This document shows, in pieces, positions 30,306-42,524 of a stretch of 64,000 bases of DNA. Origin of the DNA: Oasisia sp. SBJ-2009 (taxonomy: Eukaryota > Annelida > Polychaeta > Sabellida > Siboglinidae). Position numbers and translations under genes: made by a program. Each line of letters opens with the position of its first letter. The stretch's first letter is position 1. A model generated the notes under the pieces. That model was given only the letters and a program-made list of their open reading frames with translations, did not search any database and was not told the DNA's origin. The DNA lies in the NCBI GenBank assembly GCA_964017155.1, contig OZ024857.1, positions 7,552,190-7,616,189 of the forward strand, given 5' to 3'.

Positions 30306-32107
30306 GGAAGCGCATACTGAAGCTAGATATTACTATATTTTATGGCGTGATATGGGAAAACCTAAGCATGGCCCATTTTGTGAACTAATGCGGAAAACTA
30401 GGTTGCATTTTAAATATCTGCTTAAACAATGTCAACAGCGCGAAGATATGGCTCGAGCAGATGCCATGGCTAAATCGATGCAAGCTAAAGATGCAGTCAG
30501 TTTTTGGAAAAACGTATCCAAAACATACAAAAAAGGTTTACCCAATGCTACAACTGTCAATGGCGCTAATGAATCTACGGCCATATCCGCCATGTGGAAA
30601 ACACATTTTGAGTCCTTATTAAATAATGTAACCACAGATGCAAATATGCAAAATGTGAAAGAGCGTGTACATAACACAGAATATTTGTGTTATGAAAATA
30701 ACTTAGTCATAACTCCTTGCATGGTAAAAAATGCTATTGATAAGTTGAAATGTGGAAAAGCATGTGGTAACGATGGGCTATCTGCCGAACATTTTATTCA
30801 TTCAGATAGGCGCATAACTATACTGTTGTCCATTTTTTATAATAGAGTGATTTCTCATGGTCATCTACCTGATGACTTTATGAAAACTATTATAATTCCG
30901 TTGATAAAAAATAAGGTCTGGAGACACGAGCAATGTAAACAACTACAGACCAATTGCGCTTGTAACCGTTGCCTCAAAAATATTGGAAATTATATTGCTG
31001 GAGATGTTGACACCATATCTTAATACAACCGACAATCAATTTGGATTTAAGAAGGGACACTCCACTGACCACTGTATATTTGCTTTAAAAAATGTTATTC
31101 AGTACTACAAAAGTAACAATAGCCCTGTACATTCATGTTTTTTAGACGCTTCAAAAGCATTTGACAGAGTCAACCATTGGACGCTTTTTAGAAAATTGCT
31201 TAATCGAGGTGTGCCTGTTATACTTATACGTATCCTGTTGTACTGGTACAGAACCCAAACTTTCTGTATAAAATGGGGTTCTACAACATCAGAGTTTTTT
31301 TAATGTTTCGAATGGTGTTCGACAAGGTGGGATTTTGTCCCCATATTTATTTATCGTACACATGGATGATCTGAGCAATATACTAAATAGTGCTGGTATA
31401 GGTTGCCATATACACAACTGCTGCATTAATCACGTGTTCTATGCTGATGACATATGTGTTATTGCTCCTAGTCCTAGTGGGCTTCAGGGTTTGCTGAACA
31501 TATGTGCAAAGTTCGGCCTTGAAAATGATGTTGAATATAACCCTATCAAGTCGTTATATATGGTCTTCAAACCACGTGGTTTTAACCTGAAATGTCCAGA
31601 TATATATATATGAATGTAAACAAGCTTGCATATGTCCAAGAAGCAAAATATTTAGGTGTGATAATATGCAATGACCTGAAAGATGACGGTGATATTTTGA
31701 GACATCTACGTAATTTTTATGCTAGGTCAAATAGCATTATCAGAACATTTCACCACTGTTCCGTGGGTGTTAAACTACATCTGTTTCATGCGTATTGTTG
31801 TACAACTTATTGCTGCCAATTATGGGTTAACTTTAAGAAGGGCTCTTATTTGAAAGCTAAAGTTGCCTACAACAATATGCATAGGCGGATTTTGGGATAT
31901 AGCCGACGGGACAGCGCGAGTGGCATGTTTGCTGGTAATGCTATAGATACATTTGACGCCCTACTGCGTAAGAACATTTATGGTTTTAAAAAACGCATTT
32001 TTTACATAAATAACGACTTGATTAGGTTTATGTACAATTGTTATGAAATATTAAATGGCCCAATGTGGATTAGCTGGGCCAATTCGTTATACACGGTTAA
32101 TCTGTAA
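30306..32107 (+). pseudogene. LINE ORF2, reverse-transcriptase part
   Basis: From KEAHTEARYYYILWRDMGKP on: KLKCGKACGNDGLSAEHF, FGFKKGHSTDHCIFALKN, FLDASKAFDRVNHWTLF, NGVRQGGILSPYLFIVHMDD, FYADDICVIAPS (catalytic YADD) and the C-terminal YLGVIICNDLKDDGDI. Frameshifts near 30,910, 31,300 and 31,600 break it. It ends YTVNL-stop at 32,107. Confidence 0.9.
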
Positions 32108-32444
32108 GATAGTCATCATGTCTCGCATATAACTTTATTATTATTTATTTATTATTATTATTATATATATTTTTAAAGTCAGTAAGTTGTTTATATAACT
32201 TACTTTTCAAACGGCGTTTATTTACCTGAATTAATTGCATATTTATTATACAATCACATCCTGTATATTGCTAACTATTTTATTTGTTTTTTATACAATT
32301 TTACACTTATCTAACTTATAACTTTATATATTTTTATCTATTCATTTGTTAACATATTTGAAGTGTTATATCTACGTAGATGTGCAAATGTATGTACCAA
32401 TTGTATATGGGTTTTTACCTGAAATAAATGTATTCGTATTCGTA

Positions 32445-33262
32445 TTAAATGTTTCTTTTACAATTTGAAAATGTAGCAGTCGTAGTGTAACTTTCAACTT
32501 GGGAACAATATTTAGGGCTTATAAAATGCAATTTGTTACTATTTTACGTTGCTACTATTTGACTATGAATATTGTGTGAACATTTGGTTCCCATGATGCA
32601 AGAGTAAGTCTAAATATACTGATGCTGTCCCCCCCCCCCGTCCCCCACCGATCGACGCCCGTGGCCACTAAGGTATATACTAATTTACCTGTGAATGAAT
32701 ATTAGATGACAGGCCATTGTTTACTCAGCACCTACCACCTGCGCTATCGTTACGGCAACTACTAAAAAGCGTATATTTAGGGTCTTCATTGTCACTTGTC
32801 ACCGTCCGGTGCTGTAGTCATTCTCGGGCCCGGTTAGCTCAGTCGGTAGAGCATCAGACTTTTAAAGCTGATCGTGTCTCAGGTGATCTGAGGGTCAAGG
32901 GTTCGAGTCCCTTATCGGGCGCACATTTTGATTTTTGTTATCGGGAAACAACCTCAGGTGACAGTTATTAATTTAGGAGGAAGTTCGTCTGATCAGCTGT
33001 TAGTACTTATGTTCTGATATGTGGCCAAGGGGTGTTTGTTCAAAAGGGCTCCCCTCTACAATAAGCGCCAATACGCCAATGTTTGCTGTTTAAATGTTTC
33101 TTTTACAATTTGAAAATGTAGCAGTCGTAGTGTAACTTTCAACTTGGGAACAATATTTAGGGCTTATAAAATGCAATTAGTTACTATTTTACGTTGCTAC
33201 TATTTGACTATGAATATTGTGTGAACATTTGGTTCCCATGATGCAAGAGTAAGTCTAAATAT
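32445..33262. repeat. Tandem-duplicated block, remainder of copy 1 and copy 2
   Basis: 32,445-32,620 (end of unit 1) and 33,091-33,262 (end of unit 2) are about 98% identical, starting AAATGTTTCTTTTACAATTT. 32,625-33,077 repeats 27,121-27,572. Order without the LINE: unit 1 (27,085-27,572 + 32,445-32,620), unit 2 (32,625-33,262). Confidence 0.85.
32828..32921 (+). tRNA. tRNA-Lys(TTT) with 21-nt intron-like insertion
   Basis: Identical to the gene at 27,318 in all mature positions, with the insertion at 32,865-32,885 shorter by six bases (GTCTCAGGTG instead of GTCTCAGCCTCAGGTG). Downstream TTTT and TTTTT can stop Pol III. The unchanged mature sequence with change only in the insert is what a spliced intron would show, though the copies are recent. 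Confidence 0.75.
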
Positions 33263-33306
33263 AATGATATTGATAAATACTATGACTATGATACATATCT
33301 ACTACA

Positions 33307-33458
33307 ATGCTGCTGCTGCTACTACTGCTACTGCTACTGCTACTGCTACTGCTACTGCTACTGCTACTGTTACTGCTACTGCTACTGCTACTGCTACTGC
33401 TACTGCTACTGCTACTGCTACTGCTACTGCTACTGCTACTACTACTACTACTGCTACT
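33307..33458. repeat. (TGCTAC)n microsatellite
   Basis: About 25 hexamers of CTGCTA/CTACTG. Open frames coding poly-Leu, poly-Ala-Thr or poly-Ser here are repeat translations. Confidence 0.95.
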
Positions 33459-33461
33459 GCC

Positions 33462-34124
<663 letters not shown>

Positions 34125-35690
34125 TGTTCCCTAGACGCAGTAATTGTGTTATAATATGTTATTGGCTATACTCAGATATATATATACATCCAGCAACATT
34201 TCATACCACACATAAATGTTATAACTATCTTGTCGGAATGGAGAAAGGACTACTAATTTTAGAATTGGGGGAAACTACTTCTGCTAATATACATATTCGA
34301 TTTTGAGATTTTACTACGATATTTTTGCTAACATACTTATTAATACGTTCCTGATTACCCAAGTGTAAGTTGCAGTTTTTTGAGGATTTTGTAACTGGGA
34401 AGATCGTTCTACGTTATAGGATTTTGAAAGTTAACTGATTTGTATTTGGAAGTTGGATTTTAGTTGTTTTAGTAGTTCGATTAGTTTTTAGTTTAGTTTG
34501 ATGTTGCCATAGTTTGTGTCTGTACATATTTATTAACTGTTTAACGCGTTATTAGAGCGGATTTCGTTGGAAATACAGACTTCGTGGCGAATTTCATTTC
34601 GTGTTTACGATCTTCGAAAATTCAAAGATGGCGGCGCCCATGGACTGACCGAAGCCGAACGATATTGCTCGTTGTCTGAACGCATTGGCGTTGATGAATA
34701 TTCAGGATATTGTAAAGTAAATGTAACAAACATAGCTACATTTTCCTCACAGAACTTTATAAGGTAACTGCAAAAGTTATTGTGTTATGCAGCATAAAGT
34801 GTGGTGTTCAAGCGAAAAATAAATCTCGACTTAAAAATAAAAGTTCGAACGCCCGGGTGCTCGGAAAGTCGCCTTCCCAAAAGCAAAAGAAGGAGCGCGA
34901 TGGAGCGCGAATAATTGCCAAGATAGTTTTTTTTAGCATAGTGCGTTCATTGATTGGTAGATGACGCCGCTAAAACGTATATCGTACGATTTACGAGGGT
35001 GCGCTTTGCCCCGAGGGGGTGCGCTTTACCCCTGTCTACCCTAAGTGGTCAGGTCACAATATGCCCTCAGCACCACAGCACTGTCTGTGTCACATGTGTG
35101 CCTTTATGGATATCACAGACACAGGGCTCAACATTAACACTGCATTGTTTAAAGATGCCAGTCAGTTTGGGCCACCAGTTTGGAACCATATTGTATTGGC
35201 TGGATGGGCTACTGGTTTTAATCCAGCAGGTCACTATTGTTTTAGATCTAGAGTTTCTACCCGTTACCACTCATGACATAAGCAGCAATTAATCAGAATC
35301 TGTGACAGCCGAATCCACATCTGACCGTACTTTCTCACTTGAAACTGTTACATAGGGCGGAAGCAAGCGTGCTCCAATTGGCCCTGTCTCAGCCTAGCCC
35401 AGCTCCGATGCCACTGATTGAGTTCTTCTTCTACTGTCTTCCTCCACGTTAAAAAAGTAGTTGCCCTCTTATTTTTACGACTGATAACGTATTGGTGTGT
35501 TCTCATTTACATTATTATTGTGACTATCTTCACTTCATAAAAATGACGCCCACGTTTTTGACATTTTATGCACTAACTGTGAACTGCTAATAAATAATAA
35601 TTATGCACTTCTTTGAATGCATTTACCTATACAACTTAAGGACCATATGTTCCTTATGTTGCATAGGCTACATTACATGATTCGTACTTA
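34125..35690. other. No recognised gene
   Basis: A short open segment at 35,035-35,275 (GLNINTALFKDASQFGPPVW) has no family I recognise. AAGATGGCGGCGCCCATGGAC at 34,625-34,645 has a good start context but stops after seven codons. Confidence 0.4.
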
Positions 35691-35728
35691 ACAAACAAAC
35701 AAACAAACAAACAAACAAACAAACAAAC
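35691..35728. repeat. (AAAC)n microsatellite
   Basis: Nine to ten ACAA tetramers. Confidence 0.95.
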
Positions 35729-35884
35729 CAAATAGGCAACATTGTTAAATAAAGTTTATGATTCAGCTATAGGACTTCATAGGCTTATGGAATTCTCACC
35801 ATTGCAAATTAACTGCGTCATTGTCTTTCAAGGAAGTAGTTTGCCTTTGCGCATAACGTATTATCGGGCAGCACAAGCGGCAGC

Positions 35885-36570
35885 CTGGATCATCGCGTCG
35901 GGTAGAAGATCATCGACATCAAGGAGATCATCAATGTCGCCAACATCAACTGAAGATCAACGCGTCAAGTAGGTCAGCATGCACGTCAAGTACAATATTA
36001 ACACCATCTAATAGCACATCGCCATTGTCGAGTGGAGGACCGCCGTAACAAGTTAATTATCAACATTAGAGATTACAAAAGTGTGACTTTTAATATACAG
36101 GAAAGCAGACGATGGGATAAGATCGAAGTACACAATATAATGAGCGACTTAAGAATATCAACCCAGAAATACAAATTTGAATTAAACGTCCAGGACCACT
36201 CGATAAAACAATAGTTCGACGTCACTGTCAGCACCAGACATGTTATTTTCTCAACTTATCTTTAAGCCGTGAACTGCACTGCCAAGCAATTATGTAAATA
36301 ACTGACCGTTAACGACTTTAAAACAAACCATCAAAATTACATAAATAAACTCTAAAATGGGGTTATACCATTTATATCTATGGTTATACTAGAGCCAGTA
36401 GGTTCCTTTCCTCAAACCCCTCCAAGGAATGGCCGGACAGCGCATCGGGTAGATCATCGACATCTACCAAAAGACAATCGCACGAAGTAGATCATCGATG
36501 TCCAATAGAAGATCATTTACGGCAAGTAGATTGTCTTCGCGTCGAGTAGAAGCCAGCGGCGTCAAGTAGA
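35885..36570 (+). repeat. Two clusters of a degenerate ~21-nt GTAGATCATCGACATC repeat
   Basis: At 35,885-35,995 and 36,440-36,570, variants of GGGTAGATCATCGACATC, AAGTAGATCATCGATGTC and GTCAAGTAGATT recur every 18-24 bases. One frame translates to Ser/Arg-rich text, with stops in the second cluster. Origin unknown. Confidence 0.4.
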
Positions 36571-36574
36571 TTCA

Positions 36575-39500
36575 CGAGAGGATAACCATCAGCGATGGAC
36601 GACAGTCGCTAGCCACAGCTGAAGCATCGACAGTCGTCTGATTCTTTGACGGTCAACTCGATCAACTTACCCGGAACTAATTCACTGCCGTCGTAGCATT
36701 CGTCGAGGGTTACGTGTCTGTCGACGAAACTCGACTCGACTCTTGGCAGCATTTGCATTCCTGCAATAAAGAAGGTTCACGGCGTCGGGAATACGCGCAA
36801 TACGGCATTCGAGTGATTGTATGTTCTGGCCAGCAATTGTATCCGGGGTGGTAGAATGTCGCTAAAGACTGTTTATGTGAAGCGACAACAAAGTAATATA
36901 GTGCGCAGAGCGTAAACACATACAACAAAGTAAACGCGCGATCAAAACAGTGACATTTGATCAAATATTTGTTTGATCACGGAGCCAACTGCCTGTCCGA
37001 GACAAAATTCCTAATTTAACCCATTGGCACGCAGCCGATTTTAACTTAATTAATTGAAGCCAGTGGCGCTTCAAATATTTGACATATATGTTTAAAGATA
37101 TTGCTTGCGCCATTGTCTTTGTTCTAGCGCCTTTATTATTCAATTCTCGCAATTGCATGTTGTATGCATGCTGTAGATAATAAATGTGGTGTCAAAACTG
37201 TTGTCATAACTTTAAAATATATTGAGCATTTCTTGGTTGACACTATATGACATTTTGAAACTTTTGGTAAAATAAATACTTTGTTGCGGTGTAACTTATT
37301 TATGCTTGTATTTCTACTGCTACAAGTTGAATTTATTTAAAAGAACATTACATTATCTACACACTGGTATAAAACTTGTTACAATATATTACACATTTTA
37401 GCTGTACACGTGGCCAACTCCTGGCTGGAGGACATTTTTAAATGTCCGAAAACAAAACTTATTGCTGTTACATTTCGAAAACGCGGTAGATATTTTTGAG
37501 AACTGAAGTATCCAAAATAGTCACAATTTAATGTTATATGTCTAGATAGGTGTCGCATTTATTGCGTGTCTTAATCACTAGATGCAACCACGTAAACCGA
37601 TTTCAAACGCTGTGATGTATTCGCTGGCCAGCTATGGCCGACCTGAGGAGATTTTTGGTGACAGTCAATGCCCGACTTGAGTGCTAATCGGCTAAAGCAG
37701 TCTAATATGCCGGATATCTAGACACCAGATTTCAGTGCGTGGCATATTACAACACAAAATATCAGAACATGTAAACAATATAGATATCGTTCCCAAGGCA
37801 GATCCCACCAGAACACGTTAGCTCTTGAGTCAGAAACACAACGAAACATGTGAGGAAGGTAATGACAGAGGGCCGGGTGTGAGCTGAGAACACGCCAGTG
37901 TTTATTGCGGGGGTGCACTGCAAGGCTTACTACAGCCTGGTGCCATTTCCTGACAGCTTACAATGTGTGATCCAGTTCCGCTTGTGTCTACAACTGTGTT
38001 TACAACTCTGCACGGCAAACTCCCTGAGGTATTGCAATACCTGAGGTGCTGCAATACCTGCATACCGCAGTACCCACTCTATCTTATTTCGCACAGTCAA
38101 CTACTGTATATAAAGTAATTATGTATTCATCAACGTGAGCTTACGGAAATTTCGAAATAGTTTTGCATAGTCCTTTTATTTAACACTGTAGAAGGTTGAT
38201 CACCGCTGTCCATTAATCAATCGTTTAGCAGTAACCCAGCTAAAACAAAACGACAAGACAAGTGATATGCTATCGTCTACCGGATGGAGTAACACCGCTA
38301 ACTTTGATAAACCCTCTTAAACCCGATACTACATGTTAAAATAAATGTTGATCCTTATCAGTGAACTTAAATAAATTAACACTGTCAAAACTAGACGCAC
38401 TAGCGGAGGATATTGTCTCTGGTACGTTGTGGAAATAGCGCCTTCCACAAATACATCATGCGGAGATCTGCTCTGCACACAAAGCACATTAATCGACATA
38501 TTCCCCAGGGATTGATACCATACGCATCGGCGTTGTGTGATTGAGTGCTTTTGAATATGCACGATCACTAGTGTCAACGAAACATGTTTATTTATATTTA
38601 TCACAGGAAAACTGGTCCAACGCGTCCACGAAGGCAGTGGTTGAAGACGAGGGTCGTAAGGGTGTCGAAGGACATAGACGGCAGACAACAAAGACACAGT
38701 TTGTTTTCTTCTCAGTCGTTGTTTATCCAATCTAAACCACACAATTATGTCATTTACAAGTCGCGAGCTATAACAAATGGTACTGCTTTTTTAGAATGTA
38801 ATGTTGTTTCTCGGTGATTACATTATAAGACGTCTAACACAATACAACGAGATAACCATGATTCCATTTATAGTCTTATTATTTTGCTCTCTTCTTTTTA
38901 TTCGTAAATTCCTGGGTGTGATTGATGTTTTGTTATCTTCGGTGTTCGTCTTTTTCGTTCTCTCACCGATCACATTTCACCCTCCGCTCTTCTACACACC
39001 CAGCACTGTTGGCTTATTTCACTTCCCATTTCCCAATAGCGCCATTTGTATGTCATTCACTCCGTCGACCCATCTTGTCACTACCTTCCGCTCCTCTCTG
39101 TTCTCAACTGTTGGTTGATGAAATCATATCTATTCATGTTTAATGTTAGTATTTAAATATTTTCGTATTGCCGAAGTCTGCTTCATATTTAGCACAAACA
39201 CAAATTTGTTTATTTGAAACCGTAAAATGCGAAACAAATGCCTGTATTCCAAGGGTCTTGATGACATATGCTTTCACATGCATATCTCCTGGAACAGGTC
39301 ACTGAGTCTGGGCGTATGACTATTTACATGCAAACATGCACATAGCAAATATCTATGCATTGCGGATGCATTTGAATAAAAGCGTCAATTTATATTAATA
39401 ATGTATCACAAAGCACTTTATATAATCCAGCAACAAAGATAAGTAATGTTATCAGGAATTGGAAATGCCGACACTCATTATCCATACATGTGGCTGGCAT

Positions 39501-39780
39501 CCGGCCACGGTCTTCTTTAGTCAACCCGAGTAAACTGCTGTTATAATGCGGCGTACACAATGTTTATGTAGATACTAGGGAATAATGGTTTTAACACAAT
39601 GCAAGTATTCGAGCAATGACAGGTGGATGTGTTCAGCTACAGCAGGACAGGTCAAGTATATTTAGTCTTGTAGTGGATGTTCATCCGTGACAATGGTCTG
39701 TACGAGAACTTCGATTGTTCACCGCGCATTTTGAAAATCAAACATTGGATAAGAAAGAGTAGTTCCACAAAGACATCGGT
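36575..39780. other. No recognised gene
   Basis: About 3.2 kb read on both strands without a domain, RNA or long repeat I can identify. It may contain promoter or upstream exons of the TRP-like gene. Confidence 0.4.
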
Positions 39781-39834
39781 AGCCGGGAATGTTATGTTCG
39801 AAAACTCATCAAGGGATTCCTCGGAAATATCAAG
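39720..39834 (+). other. Candidate 5' UTR exon of the TRP-like gene
   Basis: ATCAAG|GTGAGT at 39,834 is a strong donor and TTTTGTATTCAG at 40,231-40,242 a good acceptor upstream of the ATG at 40,445, suggesting a ~408-base 5' UTR intron. The exon's left edge is unknown; this is inferred from splice motifs only. Confidence 0.3.
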
Positions 39835-40444
39835 GTGAGTTAATATACAATGTGCAATAGTTTTACTTCGAGTTGTGTACGTAACACTTGGAGTGAGCTA
39901 ACTTGGTATGTAGCCAGCATAAACATAGCATAATAATAATATTTCCATGTAAGCAAACGGGAGAGATATAACACTGCTACCGAGAAAAGAAGACAAGTCT
40001 ACGACGTCGGCATAGGAACATTGTTAAGTATGTATTTATTTTAAAATCTGTACTTCGTTTTCCGTGAGCCACAAAGCAACGATCTGTAGACGCAATGTTT
40101 GCTTCCATTCGTGAAATACTCTACGAAAGACCAAATAAAGAACCTTTTAAATTACTTCACAGCACATAGTTGTATTTATCGTGGGTTTGCATGTTGTGCC
40201 GTTAAATTGTAATGTAATAACTTTGCATCATTTTGTATTCAGCTGGCAGACAATCGCCATTCGACGCACTTCAGAAGACTAACCGGTCACATCAGCGAAA
40301 GTTAAGCTACAAGGCAATTTGAGTAACACAGTTAACATCGGATTTACAAGTTGACAAGCACCAACTATTTTGCTCTGAATTGTGTGCAAGTGACATATTG
40401 TGCTGCAACGCAAGAGACACTACTTGACAGAGGTCGGCCCAATA

Positions 40445-42289
40445 ATGTCTGTATCACAAGACCCGGAAGTGGCGACGGAGAATCACCTTCTGCCAGTCGA
40501 CGTCTACCAGTTCTGGGTTACGGCGATCGTGAGCGACGACGCTGTCCAAGTCGAGAGCGTCCTCACAGCCGCGGATGAACCTCAACGTCGGCGTCTGCTG
40601 AACGGCTCCTTCCACTTCCAGGACGAGGAGTTACTTCGTCACAACAAGTATGCCTTCGGGGGGAGGCCCAATAAGCCGCTGGCACTGTGCGCACTCTCCG
40701 GCGCGCTCCGTGTGTTGCGTGTTCTGATTGGCCACGGCGTGCACGTGACATCGCAGGACGCTTCCGGTCACAACGTCGTGCACCAGCTGATCTTCGTGGC
40801 TTACTACGACGATGCGAATGAGGAGCGCTGCGTGACGTCGTACCGAGAGATCATGCGGTTAGTGGATCTACCGACGAAAAGACTGCTCCTTCTGACGGAG
40901 GGCAACAACGGGCTTCGGCCCCTGGAAGCCGCCTCGCAGCACGGCACACTGCGCTTCGTGCACGCGATCATGGAGACGGAGGGCGTGTACCTCGTCCGAC
41001 AGGTGGCGCGGGGTCTCAGCATCTACCAGTGGTATGACGTCACCGAATACGAGAGCTTCGCCGATGACAACCGGCGCCACGTGTCACCAGTGCGCTTCCT
41101 GGTGACACTCGACGAACGCAAGTTGTCGCACTCTCACGTCGGAGCGGTGTTCTTCAAAGAGCCGCTCGGCAAGTGGATCTCGGTGAAGATTTCCGTCAAC
41201 CGGCCGTTGATATTCGTGTGGGCGCTACTGCGGCTGGTGCACATTCTTGCTTACTTCGCCCTCGATATCAGCGGCTTCGACCACACACCGAGCCTAGGGC
41301 CGGCCGGCAACGCCACAGACACAACAGGCGCGCCAACGTCTGCCGACTACCGACTGTGCGAGTTCGTAAGTCCGCTCTACCTGTCGAAGATCTCAAGGCT
41401 TGTCCTCGCCTGTTACATCATCACCCACAGTCAGTTGGTCTTACTCTGGGATCTCGTCGGTTACATTAAAACTCGCAGGTGGCTGCGGACGACGCGTCGG
41501 GCAGGACCAATGTGTAAGACTGTCGACGGCAAGAAGAGAAAGGCGTTCGCTTGTTCCCTCTACTACATCCGCATCCAGCAGACGTTGGCCGTGCTGCTAG
41601 CGATCGCCGCCTCGCGAAAGGTCAACGAATGGGAGACCAACGTGTACTCAAGTGGAGTGCGTGTCGCCTGCACGTTCTTGTCGACCTGGTCACTCTTGTA
41701 CTTCGTCCAGTTGTTACCGTTCATCGGCTACTTCGTCGTCGCCATCCAGCGAATGGTGCGACAGATGTTCAACTTCGGCGTCGTCTACGCCATCTTCTTC
41801 TTCGCCACGTGCCAGGCCTTCTTCGTGACGGTCAACACGAGCGAGCGACAGGTCTGCAGCGGTGAGTTCTCCACGATGTCCCGCGGCGTCTACTCGACGT
41901 TCGCCATCATGCTCAACCTCGTCAACCCGGCCGAGCTGCGCCTCCGTCACCCGGGCTGGATCTACGCGCTGCACGTCGTCTACATGTTCATGGTGGCCAT
42001 CCTCCTCATCAACTTCCTCATCGCCATCATGTCGAGTGCGCTGTCCGAGGTGGCGCTGCACCGGCCGATCATCGAGCGCCTTCAGCGACTGTCTGTCGCA
42101 CTGGCAGTTGAGTCTCGCATTGATCACCTGGTGGCGCCCTACTATCGCGCTATGCATCGGCGCCATTTTGACTGCGTCGACGATCGAGTGTATCTAGTGC
42201 GTGTGACGCCGCCGAGCAAATACGCTGAAACAATCCGAACCAGCAAGGACATAACTGAACACGCTCCGACATTGATAACCCAGGTGTGA
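40445..42289 (+). CDS. TRP-family cation channel-like protein (ankyrin + six TM), single exon
   Basis: 614 residues from ATG at 40,445; the open frame runs to 40,400 but has no earlier ATG. The N-terminal ~75-185 shows ankyrin-type repeats (PLALCALSGALRVLRVLIGH; GLRPLEAASQHGTLRFVHAI). Hydrophobic segments then follow near 255-275, 315-337, 377-391, 405-430 and 441-463, a pore-helix-like stretch at 480-495 (GVYSTFAIMLNLVNP), and a last one at 508-533 (YMFMVAILLINFLIAIMSSA). The 405-463 part (PFIGYFVVAIQRMVRQMFNF) and the last helix resemble S4-S5 and S6 of TRPV/TRPA channels. The loop after the first TM has an N-glycosylation site (NATD). No selectivity motif I can name. The CDS is clearly GC-richer than its surroundings. 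The end CAG|GTGTGAG could be a donor rather than the true stop. Confidence 0.75.
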   Translation: MSVSQDPEVATENHLLPVDVYQFWVTAIVSDDAVQVESVLTAADEPQRRRLLNGSFHFQDEELLRHNKYAFGGRPNKPLALCALSGALRVLRVLIGHGVHVTSQDASGHNVVHQLIFVAYYDDANEERCVTSYREIMRLVDLPTKRLLLLTEGNNGLRPLEAASQHGTLRFVHAIMETEGVYLVRQVARGLSIYQWYDVTEYESFADDNRRHVSPVRFLVTLDERKLSHSHVGAVFFKEPLGKWISVKISVNRPLIFVWALLRLVHILAYFALDISGFDHTPSLGPAGNATDTTGAPTSADYRLCEFVSPLYLSKISRLVLACYIITHSQLVLLWDLVGYIKTRRWLRTTRRAGPMCKTVDGKKRKAFACSLYYIRIQQTLAVLLAIAASRKVNEWETNVYSSGVRVACTFLSTWSLLYFVQLLPFIGYFVVAIQRMVRQMFNFGVVYAIFFFATCQAFFVTVNTSERQVCSGEFSTMSRGVYSTFAIMLNLVNPAELRLRHPGWIYALHVVYMFMVAILLINFLIAIMSSALSEVALHRPIIERLQRLSVALAVESRIDHLVAPYYRAMHRRHFDCVDDRVYLVRVTPPSKYAETIRTSKDITEHAPTLITQV

Positions 42290-42505
42290 GTTCTAGTTAT
42301 CGGTGTACAAGGCTGTTTGCCGTCCAGGGGGGAGAGGGAGAGTCCGAGGTGGAGGGGAGTGAGGATCAGGGTTAGGGTTAGGGGCCAGACAATTGATTTC
42401 ATTTTCTGACGCACGGTGGCGACACTGTATTGACGCTTAAATTATAGATTTATCAACATCAGAGCTTTCTCAGAAAATCACATAATTACTAAGCTGATGA
42501 AATTT
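42290..42505. other. TRP-like gene 3' flank
   Basis: Contains two telomere-like TTAGGG units (about 42,370-42,381) and AATAAA at 42,506-42,511, a possible poly(A) signal. Confidence 0.4.
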
Positions 42506-42524
42506 AATAAATATAAACATAAAA

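Larger units (their letters stand above)
27573..32444 (+). mobile_element. Near full-length, decayed LINE with ORF1 and ORF2
   Basis: The limits come from comparison with the uninterrupted second copy of the host duplication: shared sequence stops at AATACGC (27,572) and resumes at TTAAATGTTTC (32,445). The 3' end is the short tandem ATTCGTATTCGTATT, a typical LINE tail. About 14 host bases appear to have been lost at insertion. It contains ORF1 (27,830-28,480), ORF2 (28,540-32,107) and a later insertion at 29,456-30,301. The endonuclease plus RT layout fits the CR1/Jockey/I group; I cannot settle the clade. Confidence 0.85.

Noticed and set aside
34560..34650. AAGATGGCGGCGCCCATGG as a gene start
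   Set aside because: The frame closes at TGA after seven codons and no splice donor precedes it; similar AAGATGG strings occur in dispersed repeats here.
40400..40444. Upstream extension of the TRP-like frame
   Set aside because: It would begin with GTG; the first ATG in frame is at 40,445.
42365..42385. TTAGGG repeats as a telomere remnant
   Set aside because: Only two units; too short to mean more than chance.
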